Below are positions 7,129-15,263 of a DNA stretch of 30,958 nt, piece by piece; positions within the stretch are counted from its first letter, which is position 1; every line of letters starts with the position of its first letter. Both the position numbers and the translations under genes were made by a program. The DNA comes from a virus: positions 1 through 30,958 of the IMG/VR virus record IMGVR_UViG_3300025030_002201; one strand, 5' to 3'. The notes under the pieces were generated by a model. The model saw only the letters and a list, made by a program, of their open reading frames with translations. It did not search any database and was not told where the DNA came from.

Positions 7129-7928
7129 ACATCGTAGGCGTCATGTGGGCCAAGAACGAAGCGGACATCATCGCGGAGACGATCACCGATGCCATGCGAC
7201 ACGTGGACAGACTCATGATCGCTGATGATGGCAGCACCGATGGGACGTGGGAAATTGTGAAACTCGCCCAGAAGTTCTGGCCCGACAAGATTGAGCACAT
7301 CCAGCAGAAGCCAGACAGATACGACAAGGGGCAAAGACAGGCACTGCTCGACGTTGTGCGACAGCGCTACCGCCCTGACGACACCTGGGTCCAGGTGATC
7401 GAAGCAGACATATTCCTCTTGGACACCGACGTGCGGGCTGTCTGTCAGGCAGAGACCAAGATTGGCATCTCCTGGCAGACCCTCAACGCAGTACGCGCTC
7501 CAGGAACGTGGGCCGCGGTCGATACTTATCCACATTGGACGAGATCAATCCGGGAGGTAATGCCGCTGGTGCACCGCATCGAGGTGATGCTCTACACGTT
7601 CCGTCCACTACCACTACTGCAGTACGACCCCGCCACGTGGCGGCCGTGGCCCCAAGGCTTCAGCCACTACGTGAGCACACCTCTGAAGGAGAACGCCAAG
7701 GAGGCCGACTCCCCGCTGCTCCTGCACTGTGGGTACCGAGGACCGACGCACTTCTACGAGAAGTACAAGAGCATGGGCGACCGGCACACGAAGTACCCGA
7801 CCTGGGATCTCACGACACCTGAACAGATCGAGCGTACGGTCGCGTTCTTCAACGGAGACTGGAACACGGGCGCGTTCGAGGCGAGCCGGAAGGGATGGCA
7901 AGCATGGCTGAAGAATCGAACGGGATGA
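7125..7928 (+). CDS. Glycosyltransferase family 2-like protein
   Basis: 267 residues from GTG 7125, overlapping the previous stop as GTGA. The N-terminus matches a GT-A fold: VMWAKNEADII with a conserved Asn-Glu, then IADDGSTDGT (32-41), the UDP/ribose-binding DDGS signature of GT2 enzymes, and EAD (93-95) at the place of the metal-binding DxD. The C-terminal half has Trp- and His-rich loops (an HCGYRGPTHFYEKY-like segment) resembling acceptor-binding parts of small glycosyltransferases. It would transfer a sugar from a nucleotide sugar to an unknown acceptor: host surface glycan, virion protein or DNA base. Genes for making or altering nucleotide sugars flank it. Confidence 0.82.
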   Translation: MNIVGVMWAKNEADIIAETITDAMRHVDRLMIADDGSTDGTWEIVKLAQKFWPDKIEHIQQKPDRYDKGQRQALLDVVRQRYRPDDTWVQVIEADIFLLDTDVRAVCQAETKIGISWQTLNAVRAPGTWAAVDTYPHWTRSIREVMPLVHRIEVMLYTFRPLPLLQYDPATWRPWPQGFSHYVSTPLKENAKEADSPLLLHCGYRGPTHFYEKYKSMGDRHTKYPTWDLTTPEQIERTVAFFNGDWNTGAFEASRKGWQAWLKNRTG

Positions 7929-8302
7929 GGATCCCGAACGTGGACACACTCGCCGACTACATCGACAGACTAGTGGTCGAGATTTCAAAGCTGGCCTGGT
8001 TCGAAAATCGCAAGCGCGAAGTGCAGGGCTGGGAATCTCCCGACCCAACGCTCATCGCGGACCTCGACGACAAGTCGAGAGACTGCTGCGAGCTGAGAAG
8101 CCTCCTGAAAAATAGAATCAACGCTCTCTTCCAAGAGATCCTAGCTGGGCAAGAGTATCGGGTGCTCCGAGAGGTCCGCACGTTTCGGCCCCCGAAGCGC
8201 ACCCTCGCTGACGTAATGGCTGATCGCTGCCACGACATCGGGAACATGTTTCTGCGAGGCGAGATGGCCCAGGCACTGGAGCAGGAACTCCTTGGGGAGT
8301 GA
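7904..8302 (+). CDS. Hypothetical helical protein, about 132 aa
   Basis: I do not recognise a family. The product is mostly helical and charged, with two Cys (DCCEL near residue 62) and no membrane segment. Two starts are plausible: ATG 7904, after AAGGGATGG, and ATG 7925, which forms an ATGA with the glycosyltransferase stop. I list the longer form. The C-terminal end overlaps the next TTG start by 11 bases. Its place within the sugar block is the only clue to its role. Confidence 0.7.
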   Translation: MAEESNGMRIPNVDTLADYIDRLVVEISKLAWFENRKREVQGWESPDPTLIADLDDKSRDCCELRSLLKNRINALFQEILAGQEYRVLREVRTFRPPKRTLADVMADRCHDIGNMFLRGEMAQALEQELLGE

Positions 8303-8801
8303 TGAGAACTGGGAGGCGAGCGACGAACTGCGCCAGTTCATCCGAGGGCTCCTCACTCCTGGCAGCACCATCCTCGAGCTAGGCTCCGGCACGGGCACGG
8401 CGAAGCTGGCCGAGAACTACGAGATGATCTCGATCGAGCACGACGAGAGGTTCGTGGGCCGCTACAAGAGCCGCTACATCCATGCCCCGATCCAACCTTT
8501 CCGCAAGCCCTGCTCACTCTTCACCGATGACACGGGCTGGTACAACCGAGAAGTGCTGCGACGCGAGCTGCCTGGCCTCAAGTACCAGCTGATCTTGGTC
8601 GACGGGCCACCGAATTCGTTCGGGCGAGGCGGCTTCTACAAGTGGAAGGAGCTCTTCAACTTCACCGTTCCGATCATCTTCGACGACGTACATCGCCGAC
8701 GAGAGACGACACTGATCCAGCGCGTATCCGCACACCTGAAACGACCCTACACCGTGCACTCGGCGTGGACGCCGAAGCACTTTGGAGTAATCCTGCCATG
8801 A
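8292..8801 (+). CDS. SAM-dependent methyltransferase-like protein
   Basis: 169 residues from TTG 8292, with AGGA 5 bases upstream. The frame contains no earlier canonical start outside the previous gene. A Rossmann glycine loop ELGSGTG (29-35) is followed by an acidic strand end (SIEHDERF, 47-54) suited to hold the SAM ribose, then LVDGPP (102-107) at the motif IV position. The family looks like the small class I methyltransferases often found in glycan gene clusters, but no target motif is visible. The C-terminal part has an acidic FDD motif before an HRRRE run. It is followed, with an ATGA overlap, by a second methyltransferase-fold gene. Confidence 0.7.
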   Translation: MGSDENWEASDELRQFIRGLLTPGSTILELGSGTGTAKLAENYEMISIEHDERFVGRYKSRYIHAPIQPFRKPCSLFTDDTGWYNREVLRRELPGLKYQLILVDGPPNSFGRGGFYKWKELFNFTVPIIFDDVHRRRETTLIQRVSAHLKRPYTVHSAWTPKHFGVILP

Positions 8802-9361
8802 TGATGGAATTTCTCAAGCAACTTCGATCGAGGGAGGGTGACACCCAGTACAAGAAGGAACGTTGGATCACGTTGAAAGAGGCTCAGGTCATCTACGACC
8901 TGATCGCAACCAACGACATCGACTCCTACTACGAGTGTGGAACGGCCAACGGGTTCAGCACATGCTGGGCCATACTCGCCCTCCAGTCCAAGGTCTGTTG
9001 CCACGGGGTCCACACCTGGGACCTGCATGACCGTCCGAAGGTCTGGGAGATGCCGCCGCTCACCAATATTCGGCACAGCGTCAACTTCCACCACGAGAAG
9101 TACAACGACTCGTTGGCGCGCTGGGTCGAGACCGATCGAGGACGCAATGCGCTCTTCTTCATCGACGGCGACCATCGTATGAGATCGGCGCGGAACGACA
9201 TCAAGAACACACTGCTCGTGGCCAAGCCTGGTGACATGATCCTCTTGCACGACATCACGGCGTACGAGTGGCTCAACGGTCGCTTCAGGGAGTTCGAGAA
9301 GACGCACAAGACCCAGTTCTGCGACACCGAGCGGGGGATGGGAGTGGTGTGGGTCGAATAA
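8798..9361 (+). CDS. Class I methyltransferase-fold protein (Methyltransf_24-like)
   Basis: 187 residues from ATG 8798, whose ATGA overlaps the previous stop. Motifs: ECGTANGFST (46-55) as the SAM loop, FIDGDHR (121-127) at motif IV, with His as often seen in Methyltransf_24/CmcI-like enzymes, and GDMILLHD (about 147-154) as the next strand. CmcI-like proteins methylate hydroxyl groups of small molecules or sugars, often with Mg2+. In this setting methylation of a sugar is a reasonable guess. It is distinct from the upstream methyltransferase, so two different positions could be modified. Confidence 0.78.
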   Translation: MMMEFLKQLRSREGDTQYKKERWITLKEAQVIYDLIATNDIDSYYECGTANGFSTCWAILALQSKVCCHGVHTWDLHDRPKVWEMPPLTNIRHSVNFHHEKYNDSLARWVETDRGRNALFFIDGDHRMRSARNDIKNTLLVAKPGDMILLHDITAYEWLNGRFREFEKTHKTQFCDTERGMGVVWVE

Positions 9362-10023
9362 GGAAGCGATCCGGGCCGGGTCGACCCCCGGCGAAGGATG
9401 CGCTCGGTCGGTTCGTGTTCGCCCTCCGGGAGCTAAACTCCAAGATCTCGAAGATCAAGCTTCGCGGGCGAAAGAATTACTACCGCTACTCCGATGTCCA
9501 AGGTGTCTTCGGTCGACAGGAGGGGCGCTGCTACTACTGCGGCATGGTCCTCCAGCCCACCGGCTATACGCTCAACAGCGTGCGCTTCGTGCACCGTATC
9601 CGAATCCAGACCGGGGGACAAGTCCACGAGAGCAACCTGATCGCGGTGTGTGAACGCCATGCGAAGGAACGTGATCACCCGGCACCCCAACCGCAGGTAC
9701 GAGTGATCGACTTCAACACCTTCGGTGACCTGGTCGTTCAGCTGGTGTGGTCCACCCTATCAGAGGACGAGCTGCGCATCACCTACTTCAAGCGCTCGAT
9801 CGACGTGGCACTCGCGCAGTTCGTGCAGGAAATGTACGCGATACCGATTGGACTCGAGGAGTCGATGCCCCCGCCGGTCGAGTACGCAGCCAATGTGTCT
9901 GAGCACGTTCTGGATATCATCCACAAGTTGAGCGAAGTGTTCGAAGAGATTGCCTACACACGGGAGTATCGACCGGCCCACCGAATTGTAAAGAGTAGGC
10001 TCTCCCAGGAGGAAACTGTCTGA
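9349..10023 (+). CDS. HNH-like zinc protein
   Basis: 224 residues from GTG 9349, with GGGAG 4 bases upstream. Residues 57-106 look like a degenerate HNH/beta-beta-alpha-metal nuclease: CYYC (61-64), RFVHRIR (79-85) at the place of the catalytic DH/HH, ESNLIAV (94-100) with the structural Asn, and CERH (101-104). The first 45 residues are basic with a GPGRPP segment, possibly DNA-contacting. The C-terminal 110 residues are helical and unmatched. It might be a free-standing nicking endonuclease or a non-catalytic zinc protein, because the His-His pair is not clear. It overlaps the downstream epimerase start as CTGA. Confidence 0.6.
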   Translation: MGRIRKRSGPGRPPAKDALGRFVFALRELNSKISKIKLRGRKNYYRYSDVQGVFGRQEGRCYYCGMVLQPTGYTLNSVRFVHRIRIQTGGQVHESNLIAVCERHAKERDHPAPQPQVRVIDFNTFGDLVVQLVWSTLSEDELRITYFKRSIDVALAQFVQEMYAIPIGLEESMPPPVEYAANVSEHVLDIIHKLSEVFEEIAYTREYRPAHRIVKSRLSQEETV

Positions 10024-11084
10024 AGATTTTGGTTACCGGCGCCGGTGGACTCATCGGCTCCTGGACTGCAGAGTACTACAAGAAGCGAGGTGACATCGTC
10101 GTGGGTGTCGACAACTTCGAGCGGTCAGAGCTGCTTGGCCATCACGCCAGCGAGCATCGCATCTACTACAACGCGATTCGGTTGAAGGAGCTCGGCATTC
10201 CCGTGGAGGAGTTCGACATCAGCCAGCCCTCCACGCTGGAGCGACTCGCGGGGCGGCACGGGCACTTCGATTTCATTTTTCATCTCGCTGCGCAGTGCGG
10301 CGTCCCTCCCTCCATCAAGCGACCGCGGCGCGACTTTGAAGTCAACGCGTGCGGCACGCTGAATGTGCTCGAGTACGCCCGAGAGCGGGGCGGCGAGTGC
10401 GGCGTCGTGTACGCGAGCACCAACAAGGTGTACCCGATCCACGCTGGGTGGGAGCGAGAGGACGGGCGCTGGCGCTGGACCGACAAGAAGCTCCACAAGT
10501 TCGGCTGGCCCGTCGAGGGCATGAACTCCGACCTCTGCCGTGGTACGCGTACCCCCTACGGGACCAGCAAGTACACGGGAGATCTCTACTGCCAGGAGTA
10601 CGCGCAGCTCTACAACCTCCGCGTCGGTGTGTTCCGAATGAGTTGCATCGTAGGCGAGCATCAACTCTCCTACCAAGAACAGGGCTGGGTGACGTGGTTC
10701 GCCCTAGCCAATTCCCAGTCCCGAGAAGATGTGCGCGTGTTCGGGGACGGACAGCAGGTGCGCGATGTGCTTCATGTATCCGATGTGGTCAGCGCTTACG
10801 ACGCCTTCGTGAGATCCCCGCATCGTCATGGTGTATGGAACCTGGGGGGAGGGCCCAATCAGGCTACCAGCGTCAATGAGTGTCTACTCGCGCTGCAGGA
10901 AGCGGCGGGAAAGAAGTTCAAGGAAGTCTCCTACGAAGACTGGCGCGAGAGTGATCAGCGCTGTTACACGAGTGACATCCGACCCGTCATGCGCGACTTG
11001 AAGTGGCGCGCGAGCGTGAAGCTTGATGAAATCTACGATCGTCTTGTGACCTGGATCGACGCTAAAGGTCACCTGTTGGCGTGA
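10020..11084 (+). CDS. NAD-dependent sugar epimerase, CDP-paratose 2-epimerase-like SDR; CTG start
   Basis: 354 residues if started at CTG 10020. That codon lies 7 bases after a perfect AGGAGG (10007-10012), overlaps the previous stop as CTGA, and restores the family-standard N-terminus MKILVTGAGGLIGS. The next canonical start, TTG 10029, would remove the first three residues of strand one and has poorer spacing. Motifs: GAGGLIG (7-13), STNKVYP (about 133-139), Y180/K184 catalytic pair in TPYGTSKYTGD, and RMSCIVGEHQ...QEQGWVTWF, very like CDP-paratose/tyvelose epimerases. Those enzymes interconvert CDP-3,6-dideoxyhexoses for O-antigen. The exact substrate here is unknown. It closes the sugar block. 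Confidence 0.85.
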   Translation: MKILVTGAGGLIGSWTAEYYKKRGDIVVGVDNFERSELLGHHASEHRIYYNAIRLKELGIPVEEFDISQPSTLERLAGRHGHFDFIFHLAAQCGVPPSIKRPRRDFEVNACGTLNVLEYARERGGECGVVYASTNKVYPIHAGWEREDGRWRWTDKKLHKFGWPVEGMNSDLCRGTRTPYGTSKYTGDLYCQEYAQLYNLRVGVFRMSCIVGEHQLSYQEQGWVTWFALANSQSREDVRVFGDGQQVRDVLHVSDVVSAYDAFVRSPHRHGVWNLGGGPNQATSVNECLLALQEAAGKKFKEVSYEDWRESDQRCYTSDIRPVMRDLKWRASVKLDEIYDRLVTWIDAKGHLLA

Positions 11085-11097
11085 CGATAAGCGGAGT

Positions 11098-12609
11098 GTG
11101 ACTGCACTCATCACGTTTGACAACACCCGTGCCAAGCTGACCGGCGTCACGCCGGAGCAGGAGAGGGCGGTGCGAGCGGCGACGACCGTCTACGCACCGG
11201 GCTACCGTTTTGCGCCCCTCTACAAGAAGCGCGACTCCCAGGGCAATCGTGTCTGGGATGGCAAGGTTCGCGCCCTCAACCGGGACCTGTACTTCGACGC
11301 GGGATTCGTGCCCTTCGTGGCGAGCCTGCTGGGTGAGGTGCAGTTCGACGATCGCCGCTTCCTGAAGCAGCTGCGAGCGAAGACGAATATTGACCACGGG
11401 CTGAGGGACTACCAGTTCGAGGCCCTGACGAAGGCCCTGAGCCACACCTACATGGGCATGTGGTGGCCCCGGGGCGTGATCCAGATCCCTACGGGGGGTG
11501 GCAAGACCAAGCTTGCCGCTGCCATGATCCGTGTAGCCCATGGTGCGCGCACGATCTTCATCGTCCCGTCCGCCGACCTGGTGGACCAGACTCGAGATGA
11601 GTTTGGTGAGAACGGGATCGAAACCGGCACCGTGCAGGAGAGCGAGATCATCGGTGCCCAGGACGTGGTCGTGACCACGGTCCAGTCCCTGATGTGGTGG
11701 GCCATGGGCGAGGCCGCTGCCCCGAAGGAAGACGAGACCCCCGAAGAGTTTCAGGAGCGGGCGATGTTCCGAGCAGCGGAGCTCGCCGAACGACGCGCTC
11801 GAGGGGAGGAGATCCGCCGCTACCTCTCAAGCGTCGAGCAGGTGTTCATCGATGAAGCGCACTCTGCGGCGGCGAACGATCAAAACAAGGGCAACCTGTT
11901 TGTCCAAGCACTGCGCCTGATGAACTGCGCGTACATGCGCTGGGGCCTCAGTGCAACGCCGTTCATGCGTGAGGAGTATCACAACTGGCTGCTCGAGGGA
12001 GTGGCCGGTCAGCTGCTCTACAAGATCTCGACCAAGCAGCTGGTCGACGCAGGGATCCTTGCTCGACCGACGATCACGATGGTGCGCTGCAAGCCGCTCG
12101 GCATCATGCAGACCTGGGCAACGGCGACTGAGCTCGGCATCGTGATGAACATCGCCCGCAATGAGAGGATCGTCGACATCCTCCAACAGGCCCAGGGGCA
12201 GGCCGCAGTGCTCATCCAAGATGTCGCACACGGGAAGATCCTGCGCGACATCTGTGTCGCACGTGGCATGCGCGTTGAGTACCTCTATGGTCCGATCGGG
12301 AAGTCCAAGCGAAAGCAGGTCTGGGAGGACTTCACCTCCGGTCGCATCGATGCGGTGATCGCGTCCCGCATCGGGGACCAGGGTCTCAACATCCCCGCGA
12401 TCAAAACGCTAGTAATAGCAGGCGGGGGAAAGAGCAAGGTCAAGACGATCCAACGTCTCGGCCGTGCCCTTCGTCGTACCAGCACCAAAACGGAAGTCTC
12501 CGTGTGGGACTTCATCGATGTTGCCACCCCCCACCTCCTGCGCCACTCAAAGGCAAGAAGGAAGACGTACCTCGACGAAGGGCACGACGTGACAGAATGT
12601 GAGTTGTGA
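11098..12609 (+). CDS. uvsW: UvsW-like superfamily 2 DNA helicase
   Basis: 503 residues from GTG 11098 with CGGAG upstream. The SF2 motifs are complete: Q-motif region RDYQFEAL (103-110), Walker A PTGGGKT (131-137), motif Ia IVPSADLVDQ, DEAH (252-255), SAT (285-287), motif V near DQGLNIPAIKT and motif VI QRLGRALRR (452-460). The N-terminal 100 residues resemble the small DNA-binding domain of phage UvsW. In T4, UvsW unwinds R-loops and branched DNA, moving replication from origin-primed to recombination-dependent mode; RecA, SbcCD and SSB genes in this window fit that. A charged insertion (about 205-240) between motifs Ib and II is longer than usual. Confidence 0.88.
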   Translation: MTALITFDNTRAKLTGVTPEQERAVRAATTVYAPGYRFAPLYKKRDSQGNRVWDGKVRALNRDLYFDAGFVPFVASLLGEVQFDDRRFLKQLRAKTNIDHGLRDYQFEALTKALSHTYMGMWWPRGVIQIPTGGGKTKLAAAMIRVAHGARTIFIVPSADLVDQTRDEFGENGIETGTVQESEIIGAQDVVVTTVQSLMWWAMGEAAAPKEDETPEEFQERAMFRAAELAERRARGEEIRRYLSSVEQVFIDEAHSAAANDQNKGNLFVQALRLMNCAYMRWGLSATPFMREEYHNWLLEGVAGQLLYKISTKQLVDAGILARPTITMVRCKPLGIMQTWATATELGIVMNIARNERIVDILQQAQGQAAVLIQDVAHGKILRDICVARGMRVEYLYGPIGKSKRKQVWEDFTSGRIDAVIASRIGDQGLNIPAIKTLVIAGGGKSKVKTIQRLGRALRRTSTKTEVSVWDFIDVATPHLLRHSKARRKTYLDEGHDVTECEL

Positions 12610-14022
12610 TTGCCCTTTCGCGAGAAGATTTTCATCAAGGCCCTCACCGAACGGCCTGAGACAGCCCGTCTGATGATGCGCGTCTTCGAGCCTGGCTGGC
12701 TCACGGACGCCCCCCTCCAGCCCGTCCTCGCTGCGATCTACGAGTTCATCAAGAAGACCGGCATCCCCCCAAGCGTGGACACGCTGCGCGAGATCTTCAA
12801 GAAAGAGAACGAGACCTTCTACACCAACCGGATGAAGCTCGTGCTCGACGAAGTTGACGCTGCGACCTCAGCCCCCTCTGACGTTCTCTACGAAGTGGAA
12901 CAGGCACGCTCCCTCGCAGTGACACGCTCGTTCAGCCAGCTCGTCTACAGCGAAAGAATCCGGTCCCTGGTGGATGAGGGCGAGGCGGTCGAGCTGATGG
13001 AGGAGCTGAACAAGTGGCGGCGCGGATTCGAGGGGGATAGCGACGCCGTCGAGATGAACATCCGAGAGGCGATCGACTACCTGATCCAGGCAAGGGCCTT
13101 CGAATCGCACGAGAACATCTGGATCAAGACCGGCCTCCCATTCCTGGACGAGTGGTGTGGCGGAGGACTGCAGAAAGCCGAGACGGGGATCATCCTGGCG
13201 CCAACCGGACAGGGGAAGAGCGTCGTGCTCACCGTCATCGCGCACAACATCGCGAAGCAGCTCGAGCGAAATGTCCTGATGATCACCAACGAGCTCACCA
13301 TGCGACAGGAGGCCGAGCGCTTTCTCTCCCGCATCACGGGCCATGCCCTCCACGAAGTACGCCAGGACCCACTGCACGCCTACCACGGACTCGAGCGCCA
13401 CTGGGCGTCAGGGATGCACAAGCATCTCCGCCTGGTCGAGAAGCTCCAGGAGTTCGACACCGACTACATCGAAGGTCTCATCGCGAAGTACGTGAACCTC
13501 TATGGATGGAAGCCGGACGTAGTAGTAATCGACTACATGGAGCGCATGCGACCAACCGTCAGCGGGGTCCGGCGTGATCAATCGTGGAACTGGCTGAAGT
13601 ACATCGCACAGGACATCGTGCGTATGTCCAAGCGTGGCGGCTATCTGGTGTGGACGGCTGCGCAAGTCAATCGCTCTGGCTACGACGGCAAAGCGGAGAT
13701 GTCGCTAGCGCACGCACAAGGGTCAATGATGCACCTACAGGAAGTAGATTTCATCGCCATCATGCGAAAGGTGCGACAGACAGACCCAAGCTCGAAGATG
13801 GATTTGTTACAATTTGCATGTCGCAAGGCGAGGTCAGCCAAGTCGGATGAGCACACGGTCTACGTCGAGGCCGACCTGTCGCGTATGTACATCACCGAGA
13901 ACGTGAGAACCGAGATCATGCCGGGTGAGATAGCGACAACCAAAAACGGCTTCCCCCTAAAGGACAGCAATGCGAGCCCAACCGTACTTCACGGTGAAGA
14001 AGAAGAGCCGGAACAAGCCTAA
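12610..14022 (+). CDS. dnaB: DnaB-like replicative DNA helicase
   Basis: 470 residues from TTG 12610, immediately after the stop of the UvsW-like gene, with only a weak ribosome site. Residues 1-140 form a helical N-terminal domain as in DnaB/gp41. The RecA-like motor follows: TGLPFLDEWCGGGL (174-187), Walker A APTGQGKS (197-204), the ITNELTMRQEAERF segment (225-238), Walker B VVVIDYMERM (304-313) and the AQVNRSGYDGKAEMSLAHAQGS region, equivalent to the H4 loop that contacts ssDNA. It should form a hexamer that unwinds the fork 5'-3' and cooperate with the primase downstream. The C-terminus is acidic and repeats EEEEPEQ, a usual partner-binding tail. It overlaps the AAA+ gene by 53 bases. Confidence 0.9.
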   Translation: MPFREKIFIKALTERPETARLMMRVFEPGWLTDAPLQPVLAAIYEFIKKTGIPPSVDTLREIFKKENETFYTNRMKLVLDEVDAATSAPSDVLYEVEQARSLAVTRSFSQLVYSERIRSLVDEGEAVELMEELNKWRRGFEGDSDAVEMNIREAIDYLIQARAFESHENIWIKTGLPFLDEWCGGGLQKAETGIILAPTGQGKSVVLTVIAHNIAKQLERNVLMITNELTMRQEAERFLSRITGHALHEVRQDPLHAYHGLERHWASGMHKHLRLVEKLQEFDTDYIEGLIAKYVNLYGWKPDVVVIDYMERMRPTVSGVRRDQSWNWLKYIAQDIVRMSKRGGYLVWTAAQVNRSGYDGKAEMSLAHAQGSMMHLQEVDFIAIMRKVRQTDPSSKMDLLQFACRKARSAKSDEHTVYVEADLSRMYITENVRTEIMPGEIATTKNGFPLKDSNASPTVLHGEEEEPEQA

Positions 14023-15100
14023 GTTTGAAGAGGAGCTTCGCGAACTCGCCTGTGACAAGCGGGTGGCGCTGGACGGGAACGCCAAGTGGACCGTAAAGGT
14101 GGAGTGCGGGCAGTGGGCGGACTTCAAGCGCGAGTCTGTACCCCTCCACCACATGCACAGGAAGCTCCGTGAAGTCTCGATCAAGCTCGTGCTCGAGAAG
14201 CTCGAAGCTGCGATTGGAGAACCATTCACGGTATTGAGCTGCACTCTTGGACACGGCCTAGCGGTGCTCTTCCAGGAGGCCGACGTGTTCTGCGTGTTGG
14301 TGAAGGACGGAGTCACCCTCTACTCGAGCGATGCCGAGATCCTTGATCACCTGGTAAGAGAGAAGGTGATTCCCCAAGTATCCCAGGCGAAGAGCGTGAA
14401 CCTCCTCAACGCCGGTGGCGGCCGAGGGATCCAGATTCAGTTCGCTGGCTGCATCGATCGGCCGTTGAATGACCTCAACTACGCTCCGGAGGTGGCGAGC
14501 CAGATCCGCGACGTCCTCAGCTGGGTCGCAAGCTCGGACCCCTTCGGCCGCATTGTGATCTTCGCTGGGCCTCCTGGTACGGGGAAGAGCTTTGCCGTGA
14601 GAGCCCTCGTCACCGAGACCGAGAACGTCGAGTGGGTGATCGTGCCCTCTCATCTCGTCTCGAGGTTGGCTGGCCCCGACATGGTGCAGGTCCTGCTGGA
14701 GGAACGCGGAGCCGCGGAGGGCCCACTCGGCCTGATCGTCGAGGACGCCGACTCGCTCCTGCGAGAGAGACTCGCCGGCAACGATGAGAACGTGGTGAGC
14801 CAGCTCCTCAACCTGGGGGAAGGTCTCACGGGGGACCTCGCCAACATCCGGATCATCCTTACCACCAACGTGGCGAGGTTGCAGATCGACAAGGCACTCC
14901 TGCGGAAGGGGCGCCTCTACAAGTTCGTGCAGTTCAACGCGCTGGCGCCAGAGAGAGCAGCAGCTCTCTTCAAGACCCTGACGGGGCGGGATCACGAGTT
15001 CCGAGACCCGATCGCCCTCTCTGACGTGTACGGGCTGGCGAACGAGCATGACACCAACGTCAAGGAACCAAGCACTGATGGATTTGGACAATACGCCTAA
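13970..15100 (+). CDS. AAA+ ATPase, possible helicase-associated factor
   Basis: 376 residues from ATG 13970, chosen because AAAGGA lies 5 bases before it although it is inside the helicase gene. Residues 1-160 are an unmatched N-terminal domain. The AAA+ core follows: Walker A GPPGTGKS (200-207), Walker B LIVEDAD (255-261), sensor 1 TTN (294-296) and a probable arginine in LLRKGRLYKF. The core resembles cell-division/protease-type AAA modules more than DnaC. The position directly after a DnaB-like helicase and before the primase suggests loading or remodelling of the replisome, but a protein-unfolding role is equally possible. No protease domain is fused. Confidence 0.8.
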   Translation: MRAQPYFTVKKKSRNKPKFEEELRELACDKRVALDGNAKWTVKVECGQWADFKRESVPLHHMHRKLREVSIKLVLEKLEAAIGEPFTVLSCTLGHGLAVLFQEADVFCVLVKDGVTLYSSDAEILDHLVREKVIPQVSQAKSVNLLNAGGGRGIQIQFAGCIDRPLNDLNYAPEVASQIRDVLSWVASSDPFGRIVIFAGPPGTGKSFAVRALVTETENVEWVIVPSHLVSRLAGPDMVQVLLEERGAAEGPLGLIVEDADSLLRERLAGNDENVVSQLLNLGEGLTGDLANIRIILTTNVARLQIDKALLRKGRLYKFVQFNALAPERAAALFKTLTGRDHEFRDPIALSDVYGLANEHDTNVKEPSTDGFGQYA

Positions 15101-15263
15101 ACCTCCTCCGTCGCTGCCACCGTGTAGGCACAACTGGGCCGAGTCGTACCGGGAGGCGGGCTTCCAAGTGGTCGAGCGCTGCCGCTGGTGCACGGTGGTG
15201 CAGCGTCGAACAGAGTTGCCATACGTGCCCGATTGGGCTGTCCCAATGTCAAGGGTAAGATAG
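15078..15263 (+). CDS. Small zinc-binding protein (61 aa)
   Basis: ATG 15078 is preferred over ATG 15048 because AAGGA lies upstream of it, and the extra ten residues would lie wholly inside the AAA+ gene. After a Pro-rich start, Cys/His residues (CRHNW near 18-22 and CRWC near 37-40) form a plausible four-ligand zinc site, followed by a short Arg/Val/Pro tail. Such minimal zinc knuckles are common in phages, with unknown function. It ends with TAG, and the same frame stays open for 41 more codons. It is the last gene before the long non-coding region. Confidence 0.65.
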   Translation: MDLDNTPKPPPSLPPCRHNWAESYREAGFQVVERCRWCTVVQRRTELPYVPDWAVPMSRVR

